Part shown: piece by piece, positions 34,282 to 42,098 of the stretch
Layout: every line of letters begins with the position of its first letter
Numbering within the stretch: position 1 is the stretch's first letter
Source of the DNA: Candidatus Delongbacteria bacterium
GTDB lineage: Bacteria; CAIWAD01
Direction: 5' to 3'
Assembly (NCBI GenBank): GCA_020634015.1
Contig: JACKCN010000003.1
Location: 248,001 to 312,000 of the forward strand
DNA length: 64,000 nt
The notes under the pieces: model-generated
Told to the model about the DNA's origin: nothing
Database searches by the model: none
Seen by the model: the letters and a program-made list of their open reading frames with translations, nothing else
Position numbers and translations under genes: made by a program

Positions 34282-35622
34282 CTAGTAGACCGAGAGATAC
34301 TGTTCCAGTTCCCACTCGCTGACGCTTGTGCGGTAGCTGTCCCATTCGGCGGTCTTGGCTTCCACGTACTGGCGGAAAAGGTGCTCGCCGAAGGCCTGCT
34401 TCATCAGCTTGCTGCGGCGGAACTCGCCGATCGCCTCGCCCAGGCTGCCCGGCATGGAAACCAGGCGACTGCGGCGGCTGGGGCTCAGGTGGAACAGATC
34501 CTCCTCCTGGGCGCGCGGGGCTTCCAGTTTGCGCTCGATACCGTCGAGGCCCGAGGCCAGCATGGCGGCGAAGCACAGATAGGGGTTGGAGCTGGGATCG
34601 GGACAACGCAGCTCGATGCGACTGGCGGTGGCGATGCGGGTCTTGCTGATGCGCGGGATGCGGATCAGGGCGCTGCGGTTGCTGCTGGCCCAGCTGATGT
34701 ACACGGGCGCTTCGTAACCGGGAACCAGACGCTTGTAGCTGTTGACCAGCGGGGCGATCACTGCGGACATTTCCTTGGCGTGCTCGAGCTGGCCGGCGAT
34801 GAAGTGCTTGGCCACCTTGCTCATGCCATGGGGGTCCGACGTGTCACCGAAGACGTTCTTGCCGTCCTTCCAGAGGCTCTGGTGCACATGCATGCCGTTG
34901 CCGTTCTCGCCCGCGATGGGCTTGGGCATGAAGCTGCAGAACAGACCATGCTCCTGGGCCACTGCCTTGAAGGTGGTCTTGAGGGTCATGGCGTTGTCGG
35001 CGGTCTGCAGGGCAGGACCGTACTTGAAGTCGATTTCATGCTGGCCAATGGCCACTTCGTGATGCAGGGCTTCCACGGTGATGCCGAAGGCCTGCAGCGC
35101 ATGCACCATGCGGCGACGCACATCGTGGGCCATGTCGGTGCTCATGTCGAAGTAGCGCGCGTTGTCATGGGGACGCAGGGGACGGAGGCTGCCGTCGGCA
35201 TTGGGCTTGAACAGGAAGAACTCCAGCTCGGGGGCCGTGATGTACTCGTAGCCCATGGCCTTTGCCCGCTCGAGCTGACGCTTGAGTACACCGCGAGGAT
35301 CGCCCTCGAAGGGTTCGCCATTGGGCAGGCAGACATCGCAGATGCAGCGGGCCGTGGGAATCTCCACGTCCCAGGGAATCCGGGCGAAGGTGGCCAGGTC
35401 CGGGTGCAGCAGCATGTCGCTTTCGGCGATGCGCGTGAATCCCTGGATGGACGAACCATCGAACCACATGCCATGGTCCACCACATCCCAGAACATGGCG
35501 ATGGGCAGACCCACGCTTTTCAGCATGCCGTGGATGTCCGTGAACTGCAGGTTCACGAACTCAATCTTCTGTTCCGCAACGGTCTTGCGGATCGCATCAA
35601 TCGTGGCCTTGTCATGAGCCAT
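34282..35622 (-). CDS. glnA: Glutamine synthetase, type I
   Basis: 446 residues from the ATG at 35622, with AGGAG 6 bases upstream; an in-frame start at 35661 is less likely. It joins ammonium and glutamate with ATP, the main nitrogen assimilation step, as a cytosolic dodecamer. Seen are the N-terminal MWFDGSSIQGF, ELEFFLF metal site, GNGMHVHQS, NSYKRLVPGYEAP and NRSALIRIP. The length and absence of the GSI-beta insertion fit the GSI-alpha group, which is controlled by feedback and transcription rather than adenylylation. The gene is monocistronic with a strong terminator. A tandem dyad in the promoter region is the likely control point. Confidence 0.96.
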   Translation of the reverse strand: MAHDKATIDAIRKTVAEQKIEFVNLQFTDIHGMLKSVGLPIAMFWDVVDHGMWFDGSSIQGFTRIAESDMLLHPDLATFARIPWDVEIPTARCICDVCLPNGEPFEGDPRGVLKRQLERAKAMGYEYITAPELEFFLFKPNADGSLRPLRPHDNARYFDMSTDMAHDVRRRMVHALQAFGITVEALHHEVAIGQHEIDFKYGPALQTADNAMTLKTTFKAVAQEHGLFCSFMPKPIAGENGNGMHVHQSLWKDGKNVFGDTSDPHGMSKVAKHFIAGQLEHAKEMSAVIAPLVNSYKRLVPGYEAPVYISWASSNRSALIRIPRISKTRIATASRIELRCPDPSSNPYLCFAAMLASGLDGIERKLEAPRAQEEDLFHLSPSRRSRLVSMPGSLGEAIGEFRRSKLMKQAFGEHLFRQYVEAKTAEWDSYRTSVSEWELEQYLSVY

Positions 35623-35690
35623 TTGGAACTCCTGGGTTTGATCCGTGGATCTGAGCTTCAAAGGAAACGTGAAAAAATCTTTTCGACTCG

Positions 35691-35728
35691 CTTGAACACG
35701 GTTTCAAATCACTTGAAAACCGTTTCAA
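35691..35728 (-). promoter_or_regulatory. Tandem dyad operator upstream of glnA
   Basis: Two 17-base copies, 35691-35707 and 35712-35728, share CTTGAA-N2-C-N-GTTTCAA. Each is an inverted repeat of TTGAA/TTCAA; the second is perfect as TTGAAA-N4-TTTCAA. Their starts are 21 bp apart, so both face the same side of the helix. They lie 69-106 bases before the glnA start. Confidence 0.6.
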
Positions 35729-36043
35729 TGTCGATGAGTGTCAAGTATCGCTCGAAAAAACCGCATTCTCAACAGAAATCTTGGAGTGAAACCGGTTCGC
35801 TCAATTCTTCGATGGACCCGGTCAAGGCCGAGACAACGCTCAATCGGAGAGTTCGGACCGGACATTGAGGTATGTCGGGGGCCCCCGCCAAGGAATTCGA
35901 GGGCATGTCGTTCCGATATGGCGAGGAAGGGAGTTAGGAACCGGGAACTTTTTGGGCCCGCGTTCGTTTGGGTTTCAACTGCAGGGTCCGAACTCTAACT
36001 TCCGACCTGACTCCACACACACGTCATAAAGAGGGATCGCGAC

Positions 36044-36673
36044 ATGAAGAACTCACTCCGTATTGGAATGGCCATCGCGCTGGCCTGTGGCCTCGCCCTG
36101 ACCACGTCTGTCTTTGCCGGAGATGGCTGCGGCACGACCTGCGGTACGAAGGCCAAGAACACCAACATGAAGGCTTCGGCCTGCGCCACGACAACCCAGA
36201 CTGCCATGAACGCGGCGGCCGTCACCACGGCTCAGGCAGTTCCCGCCGCCACGGTGGTGGGCACCAAGTCCTGCATGGTTGACGGGAAGTCCGTCGAATG
36301 CACCGTGATGAGTGATGGCACCTGCCTGGTCGATGGCCAGACGATCGCCTGCCCCGCTGCGGCCGCCATGAACGCCTCCGGCCAGGGCGCCTGCAGTGCC
36401 CATGCCATGACCACCGCCTCCGGATCCTGCAGCGCCACCGGCGTTGAGAAGGCCTCCATGGGTGCATGCAGCGCCACGGGTGTCGTGCAGACCGCTGGGA
36501 TGGGTGCTTGCAGCTCCAATGGTGTTGTGCAGACCGCCGACAAGGGTTCCTGCAGCATGGAGGCCCAGAAGGCCGCCGCCCCCGGTGCCTGCTGCCAGAA
36601 GGATGCCCAGAAAGCTGACGTGAAGAAGGAAGCCTCCAAGAAGGCCAAGGTGATCACCGCTTCCGTCAAGTAG
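36044..36673 (+). CDS. Secreted Cys-rich repeat protein, unknown
   Basis: 209 residues with a signal peptide cut after VFA (about residue 25). The mature chain is rich in Ala, Thr and Cys. Near residues 120-190 an imperfect 13-15-residue unit repeats about five times, as in GACSATGVVQTAGM, GACSSNGVVQTADK and GSCSMEAQKAAAP. The C-terminus is basic (KKEASKKAK). Single or paired Cys per unit could bind copper, iron or another soft metal, or form disulfides. A small mid-domain has CMVDGKSVECTVMSDGTC. AGAGGG precedes the ATG. It has its own terminator and lies just before the respiratory operon. No family is recognised. Confidence 0.7.
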   Translation: MKNSLRIGMAIALACGLALTTSVFAGDGCGTTCGTKAKNTNMKASACATTTQTAMNAAAVTTAQAVPAATVVGTKSCMVDGKSVECTVMSDGTCLVDGQTIACPAAAAMNASGQGACSAHAMTTASGSCSATGVEKASMGACSATGVVQTAGMGACSSNGVVQTADKGSCSMEAQKAAAPGACCQKDAQKADVKKEASKKAKVITASVK

Positions 36674-36697
36674 AATTTTCAAGTCATTGTGGCTTGT

Positions 36698-36737
36698 GGG
36701 CCCGCTGTCGAGCACAGCGGGCCCATTGCTTTTTGCA
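36698..36737 (+). terminator. Rho-independent terminator after Cys-rich gene
   Basis: An 11-bp stem (36698-36708 with 36714-36724) with a 5-base loop, then ATTGCTTTTTGC. It separates the Cys-rich gene from the respiratory operon promoter. Confidence 0.88.
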
Positions 36738-36749
36738 AGGGAGAAATCC

Positions 36750-36812
36750 TTGATCCCGGTCAAGCTTTCCCGGGGAAGCGCATTGACAATCGGATGACAC
36801 CTTTGCTAACTT
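36750..36812 (+). promoter_or_regulatory. Respiratory operon promoter with FNR-like box
   Basis: TTGAT-CCCG-GTCAA (36750-36763) matches the FNR/DNR consensus at 9 of 10 positions. A -35 TTGACA (36783-36788), 18-base spacer and TAACTT (36807-36812) follow, placing the box near -62, a class I position. ATGACA (36794-36799) begins 11 bp after the TTGACA, recalling the CarH-type boxes, but this may be chance. An AT-rich dyad (TTAAACTTTAA) lies just downstream. Confidence 0.5.
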
Positions 36813-36904
36813 GGCCGGTTGTTTAAACTTTAACCGGCAAAAAATCGCTCAGGATCCGTCGCGCGCGCTCCCGGATTCGGCACTCATTCCCTGGAAGGCC
36901 CTGG

Positions 36905-37468
36905 ATGAAGTTTCTTGACCGGCTCCTGCGGGTCGGGCTGCCGCTGACAGTGATTGCCGTGGTTCTGACTCTCATCACGGTAGGCTGGATGACGGAACCC
37001 GACCGTTACGTGATGGGCTATGCCCCGACCCAGCCACTGCCCTTTTCTCACAAGATCCACGCAGGCACCAACAATATTCCCTGCGAATATTGTCATACGT
37101 CCGCCCGGACTTCGCGCCATGCGGGCATTCCTTCCGTGGATGCCTGTTTCAAGTGCCACAACGTCACGCGCCTGGACAGCCCCTTCATCCAGCAGCTGAC
37201 CGAGTACCGCGATTCGGGCAAGCCGCTGGAGTGGAAACGCATTCACAGTCTGCCCGATCATGTGTTCTTCGACCATCGCCCGCATCTGGCCAAGGGGATC
37301 GCCTGCCAGGAGTGCCACGGGGCCGTGGAAGAAATGGACACCGTCAGCCAGGTCCTCAAGATGCGCATGGGCGCCTGTCTCGAGTGCCATCGCGGGCAAC
37401 GTGAGTACACGACCATGGAACCGCCCTATCCGACGGCGCCGGTCAGCTGCGGCACCTGTCACCGTTAA
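36905..37468 (+). CDS. actA: Alternative complex III pentahaem cytochrome subunit
   Basis: 187 residues with one N-terminal membrane segment and five c-type haem sites: CEYCH, CFKCH, CQECH, CLECH and CGTCH. This number and size fit ActA, the periplasmic haem subunit of the quinol:electron-acceptor oxidoreductase that replaces cytochrome bc1. It passes electrons from the quinol site towards soluble or fused cytochromes. GGAAGG lies before the ATG. It is the first gene of the operon that continues through actB, actC, actDE and actF to the caa3 oxidase. Confidence 0.93.
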   Translation: MKFLDRLLRVGLPLTVIAVVLTLITVGWMTEPDRYVMGYAPTQPLPFSHKIHAGTNNIPCEYCHTSARTSRHAGIPSVDACFKCHNVTRLDSPFIQQLTEYRDSGKPLEWKRIHSLPDHVFFDHRPHLAKGIACQECHGAVEEMDTVSQVLKMRMGACLECHRGQREYTTMEPPYPTAPVSCGTCHR

Positions 37469-37488
37469 TCCTGCAAGGAATCCGATCC

Positions 37489-37701
37489 ATGAGTGCTACC
37501 GATCGTAGGCAGGCGCTGGGACGGCTGGGAGCCGTACTCGCGGGCCTGTTCGCCCTTGGGCCGCTGGGCCTGCTGAGAAGCGGTGCTCCGCGTTCCTCGG
37601 CCGGGCAAGAAACAACGGGCTCCGGCAACGGGACGGGGGATCGCCCGCAACTGTCCCTTCAGGTTCGCCCGGCGGAAAAGGCGGTGAAGCGCAATGTCTG
37701 A
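37489..37701 (+). CDS. Small ORF with twin-arginine-like signal between actA and actB
   Basis: 70 residues. AAGGAA stands 8 bases before the ATG, and the stop overlaps the actB start by eight bases, the pattern of a coupled operon gene. The start MSATDRRQALGRLGAVLAG has paired Arg before a hydrophobic stretch, resembling a Tat or Sec signal. The remaining 40 residues are polar and end in a basic tail (EKAVKRN). It could be a small accessory subunit or assembly factor for the Fe-S protein ActB, itself a Tat substrate. No homologue is recognised, and a non-functional ORF cannot be ruled out. Confidence 0.55.
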   Translation: MSATDRRQALGRLGAVLAGLFALGPLGLLRSGAPRSSAGQETTGSGNGTGDRPQLSLQVRPAEKAVKRNV

Positions 37702-40700
37702 ACAGCACACCGATTCCCGGGGCCAGTGGCTCTCGATCGAAGAGTATCACGCCGCCAGCACGGGTCGCCGTACCCCGGAGTTCAGCCCCGCGGCCGAAGA
37801 GCCCATGAGTGCCGAGCAGCTGCCGGCGGGCCTTTCCCGGCGACGGTTCATGACCTTGCTGGGCGCCAGCGCGGCGCTTGCTGCCACCGGTTGCAGCCGT
37901 CAGATCGACCGCGGCAAGATCGTGGCCTACACCCAGCGCCCCGAAGAAGTCACGCCCGGCGTGGCGAATTATTACGCCAGTGCCTGCGGCGAAGGCTCCC
38001 AGGTCTACAGCGTGCTGGTCAAGACGCGTGAAGGTCGTCCCATTCATATCGAAGGGAACGACGAGCACCCGGACTTCGCGGGCCGCACATCCCTGCGCAC
38101 CATTTCCGAAATCCTGAATCTCTACGATCCCGATCGCCTGCGGACACCGCGCCTCGACGGCAAGGACGTGGACCCGGCCGCCGCAGCCTCCGCACTTCAG
38201 GCGGCCATGGGCGGGAAGGTGCTGCTGCTGACGGGTGCCGGTGATTCACCAACGCGTCAGGCTCTGGTCAAGGCGCTGGCTGAGCGGGTTCCCGGTCTGG
38301 AGCACAGAACCTGGGAAGCGCTGGACAACAGCACGAATGTCCCCGGCAGCATGGAGCTCTACGGCCAGTCTGCCAGAATCGTATACGAGATCGACAAGGC
38401 CGATGCCCTGCTTACCCTCGATGCGGACATTCTGGGCACCGCCGGCAATGCCACCGTCCAGTCGCGCCAGCGTGCGCTGAATCGACGTGTGAACCAGCGT
38501 ACCGACACCATGAGCCGGCACTGGGCCGTGGATTCCGCAATGACCCTCACGGGCAGCAAGGCCGATCATCGTCTGGGCCTGCGCGCCAACGCGATGGGTG
38601 GTCTGGCCCTGGCGCTGGTCTCCGGTCTGCGGTCTCACGGGCGTTCACTGCCCGCCGGGGTCGATGGTTCCGCTCTCAGCGGCCATTCCCTTGAAGAGTT
38701 CGCCAGTGCGCACCACCTGGATCCCGCGCTGCTGGACGCACTGCTGCGCGATCTGAACGAAGCGGGCCGCAAGAGTCTGGTGATCGCGGGTCAGTCGCTG
38801 TCTGCGGAGTGTCACGCGGCCGTGGCGCTGCTGAACGCCATGCTGGACAACCGGGGCACTACCTGGATGCTGCAGGCCGCGGATCCCGCCCTTCCCATGG
38901 ATGCCGCGGGCATGAAGGCCACCATCGCCGAAATGAGCGCCGGTTCGTGGAACACGGTGATCCTTTGCGGGGTGAATCCCCTGTACGACACCCCCGCCAG
39001 CTGGGGCTTCGCCGCCGGATTGCAGGCCGTCAAGAACCGTGTGTTCATCGGCCTGCGTGAAGACGAGAGCGCGGCCGCCTGCCAGCTGGTACTGCCCATG
39101 TCCCACTGGCTGGAAGGCTGGGGCGACTGGCGCAGCCGTGCGGGCATCTACTGCCTGCAGCAGCCCGTGATCGCGCCCCTTTGGGACACCATGCAGTGGG
39201 AAGAGCATCTTCTTCAGGCGGCGGGGCTGGCTCCCGACTACCATGCCTTCCTGATGGATCACTGGCGCCAGGCGTTTCTGCCTGCTGGCACGCTGGTGGA
39301 TTTCAATGCCTTCTGGAATGCCGTGCTGCACGACGGCATCCACAGGCGCAGCGAAGCATCCGATCTGGGCAATGCCCTGCGTGCACCCGCCGTGAGCGAG
39401 GCACTGGCCGCGCTTGCCGGAGAAGGCAAGGCTGCACACGGGGAAGGCCTCGAGCTGGTGCTGCTTCCCGGGCACACTCTCTACGATGGGCGCACGGCCA
39501 ACATCGGCTGGCTTCAGGAATGCCCCGATCCGGTCACCAAGGAAACCTGGGGCAATTCCCTGCAGCTGTCCTGGACCGATGCGGAAGCCATGGGCATGGA
39601 AACCGGTGCCCTGGTGCGCGTCAGCGTCGGTGGAGTGGAACACGACTTCCCGCTGATCGTGACACCCGGCCAGACACCGGGTGTGGCCGTGCTGACCCAC
39701 GGCGGCGGTCGCAGCGCGGGCAGTGTCGCCAGTGGTGTGGGTGTGAACACCTTCGCCTACACCGACTTCGCCGGCCAGCAGGTCACGGTGACCCAGATCG
39801 AAGCGTCCAAGGGCCAGTATGGCGAGAAGCGCTCGCTGGTGACCCAGCGCCACTTCAATCTGGAAGGCCGCGATCATGTGCGGCACTGGACCATGGAGCA
39901 GTTCGCCAATCACAGCGAACCCCACGTCCACAAAGACCCTTACATCGGCCGCACCTTCTACCCGATTCGCGAGTACCCCAACCACAAGTGGGGCATGGTG
40001 GTCGACCTGTCGGCATGCACCGGTTGCACGGCCTGCGTGATGGCCTGCCAGAGTGAGAACAACATTCCGGTGGTGGGTCCCGAGCGGGTGGCCAAGGGCC
40101 GCGAGATGCACTGGATCCGCATCGACCGCTACTACGAAGGCAATCCCGCGGCACCCACCGTGCTGCATCAGCCGATGATGTGCCAGCATTGCGACAACGC
40201 CCCCTGTGAGAACGTCTGCCCGGTGGCGGCCACGTCCCACAGCGAGGAAGGTCTGAACACCATGACCTACAATCGCTGCGTGGGCACCCGCTACTGCGGA
40301 AACAACTGCCCTTACAAGGTGCGTCGCTTCAACTTCTTCGCCTACACCGACAAGCGCAGCCCGCTGGATCTGGCGGCCAATCCGGAAGTGACCGTGCGTG
40401 ATCGCGGCATCATGGAGAAGTGCACCTTCTGCATTCAGCGCATCAACAACGCGCGCAACATCGCCAAGTCGGAGAATCGCCCGGTACGAGACGGCGAGAT
40501 CCGCACCGCCTGCCAGAACGCCTGTCCCACGGACGCCATCATCTTCGGCGACCTGAAGGATCCTTCCAGTCGCCTGTCCCGCGCCCTGAAGACCGATCGC
40601 GGTTACAAGGTGCTGGAGGAACTGGGTGTCGGCTCCGCCGTGACCTATCTGGCCGAAGTGCGCAACCCGGCCCTGTCCACCGAATCCGGAGACGCCCATG

Positions 40701-40711
40701 AGCAGCACTGA
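37694..40711 (+). CDS. actB: Alternative complex III Fe-S/molybdopterin-like subunit
   Basis: 1005 residues. An N-terminal targeting stretch is followed at about 45-66 by a Tat signal SRRRFMTLLGASAALAATGC. The large middle part resembles molybdopterin oxidoreductases but, as in other ActB proteins, is expected to hold no molybdenum. From about 770 the ferredoxin-like part carries Cys groups for Fe-S clusters: CTGCTACVMAC, CQHCDNAPCENVC, CVGTRYCGNNC and CTFC...CQNAC. It conducts electrons between the quinol subunits and haem proteins in ACIII. The end overlaps actC. Confidence 0.95.
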   Translation: MSEQHTDSRGQWLSIEEYHAASTGRRTPEFSPAAEEPMSAEQLPAGLSRRRFMTLLGASAALAATGCSRQIDRGKIVAYTQRPEEVTPGVANYYASACGEGSQVYSVLVKTREGRPIHIEGNDEHPDFAGRTSLRTISEILNLYDPDRLRTPRLDGKDVDPAAAASALQAAMGGKVLLLTGAGDSPTRQALVKALAERVPGLEHRTWEALDNSTNVPGSMELYGQSARIVYEIDKADALLTLDADILGTAGNATVQSRQRALNRRVNQRTDTMSRHWAVDSAMTLTGSKADHRLGLRANAMGGLALALVSGLRSHGRSLPAGVDGSALSGHSLEEFASAHHLDPALLDALLRDLNEAGRKSLVIAGQSLSAECHAAVALLNAMLDNRGTTWMLQAADPALPMDAAGMKATIAEMSAGSWNTVILCGVNPLYDTPASWGFAAGLQAVKNRVFIGLREDESAAACQLVLPMSHWLEGWGDWRSRAGIYCLQQPVIAPLWDTMQWEEHLLQAAGLAPDYHAFLMDHWRQAFLPAGTLVDFNAFWNAVLHDGIHRRSEASDLGNALRAPAVSEALAALAGEGKAAHGEGLELVLLPGHTLYDGRTANIGWLQECPDPVTKETWGNSLQLSWTDAEAMGMETGALVRVSVGGVEHDFPLIVTPGQTPGVAVLTHGGGRSAGSVASGVGVNTFAYTDFAGQQVTVTQIEASKGQYGEKRSLVTQRHFNLEGRDHVRHWTMEQFANHSEPHVHKDPYIGRTFYPIREYPNHKWGMVVDLSACTGCTACVMACQSENNIPVVGPERVAKGREMHWIRIDRYYEGNPAAPTVLHQPMMCQHCDNAPCENVCPVAATSHSEEGLNTMTYNRCVGTRYCGNNCPYKVRRFNFFAYTDKRSPLDLAANPEVTVRDRGIMEKCTFCIQRINNARNIAKSENRPVRDGEIRTACQNACPTDAIIFGDLKDPSSRLSRALKTDRGYKVLEELGVGSAVTYLAEVRNPALSTESGDAHEQH

Positions 40712-42098
40712 TTCCAGCCTGCTGGACGCACTGAAAACCCCGGCGATCACGGTCGGTGAGGTCAGCATCGGCCAGGTGGACGACAGCGTGCTCAGCGCGA
40801 CCGAGCGCAAGCCGCCGTTCAAGTGGTATGTGGCCATCGCCTTCACCCTCAGCATTCTGATGATGGGCATGTCCTGCATCGGCTGGTCCATCTACAAGGG
40901 CACGGGTGTCTGGGGCAACAACGATCCCGTGTTCTGGGGCTGGCCCATCGTCAACTTCGTGTTCTGGGTGGGCATCGGGCACGCCGGAACGTTGATCTCG
41001 GCCATCCTGTTCCTGTTCAGGCAGAAGTGGCGCAACGCCATCGCCCGTTTCGCCGAGGCGATGACGATCTTCGCGGTGATGTGCGCCGCCATCTTCCCGG
41101 TGATCCATACTGGTCGTCCCTGGCTGGCGGCTTTCTGGCTGTTCCCCTATCCCAACACGCGTGGCATGTGGGTCAACTTCAACAGCCCGCTGATCTGGGA
41201 CGTGTTCGCGGTGTCGACCTACTTCACCGTGTCGCTGCTGTTCTGGTACGTGGGCCTGATTCCCGACTTCGCCAGTGTGCGTGATCGTGCCAAGGGCACC
41301 ATTCGCCGGATGATCTACGGTGTGCTGTCTCTGGGATGGCGCGGCAGTGCCACTCACTGGAATCACTACGAAAAGGCCTACATGATCCTGGCCGGTCTGG
41401 CCACGCCGCTGGTGCTGTCGGTGCACTCGATCGTGTCCTTTGACTTCGCCGTGTCGCTGCTGCCCGGCTGGCACACCACGATCTTTCCGCCCTACTTCGT
41501 GGCGGGCGCCATCTTCAGCGGGTTCGCGATGGTGGTCACGGTGCTGGTGTTCGTGCGCAACATCATGAACCTGGAACACCTGATCACGGTCAACCACCTG
41601 GAGACCATGAACAAGGTGATTCTGGCCACGGGCTCGATGGTCGGTTATGCCTACGCCACCGAGTTCTTCATGGCCTGGTATGCGGGGCATCCCTACGAAT
41701 TCTTCGTGTTCCTCAACCGCGCCACCGGACCCTACGCCTGGGCCTACTGGATCATGGTCTCGTGCAATGTGATCGCGCCCCAGTTCTTCTGGTTCAAGGC
41801 CCTGCGTCGCAGTGTGCCCTTCATGCTGGTGATCTCGATCTTCGTCAACATCGGCATGTGGTTCGAGCGTTTCGTGATCGTGGCCACGTCGCTGCATCAC
41901 GACTTCATGCCCAGCGCCTGGGACTATTTCCGTCCCACCATCATTGACGTCGGCATCTTCGTGGGCAGTTTCGGACTGTTCTTCACCATGGTGCTGCTCT
42001 TCACTCGTGGCCTGCCGGTAATCGCCACGGCCGAAGTGAAAGCGGTGCTGCCCGGTACCCAGCCTCACCACGGACACGGAGGAGACCACCATGTCTAA
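40698..42098 (+). CDS. actC: Alternative complex III NrfD-like membrane subunit 1
   Basis: 466 residues with about ten membrane helices in the NrfD/PsrC fold. Typical segments are GHAGTLISAILFLFRQKW, HWNHYEKAYMILAGL and SIVSFDFAVSLLPGWHTT. ActC holds a quinol-binding site facing the ActB Fe-S clusters and may form part of a proton path. The ATG overlaps the actB stop by 14 bases, and the C-terminus (HHGHGGDHH, His-rich) overlaps the next gene. Together with actF it forms the two-copy quinol core of ACIII. Confidence 0.94.
   Translation: MSSTDSSLLDALKTPAITVGEVSIGQVDDSVLSATERKPPFKWYVAIAFTLSILMMGMSCIGWSIYKGTGVWGNNDPVFWGWPIVNFVFWVGIGHAGTLISAILFLFRQKWRNAIARFAEAMTIFAVMCAAIFPVIHTGRPWLAAFWLFPYPNTRGMWVNFNSPLIWDVFAVSTYFTVSLLFWYVGLIPDFASVRDRAKGTIRRMIYGVLSLGWRGSATHWNHYEKAYMILAGLATPLVLSVHSIVSFDFAVSLLPGWHTTIFPPYFVAGAIFSGFAMVVTVLVFVRNIMNLEHLITVNHLETMNKVILATGSMVGYAYATEFFMAWYAGHPYEFFVFLNRATGPYAWAYWIMVSCNVIAPQFFWFKALRRSVPFMLVISIFVNIGMWFERFVIVATSLHHDFMPSAWDYFRPTIIDVGIFVGSFGLFFTMVLLFTRGLPVIATAEVKAVLPGTQPHHGHGGDHHV

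Noticed and set aside
36794..36799. ATGACA 11 bp after TTGACA before the respiratory operon as a CarH-type site
   Set aside because: Only one pair, weaker match than at 9490-9804; could be chance, so only noted in the promoter entry.
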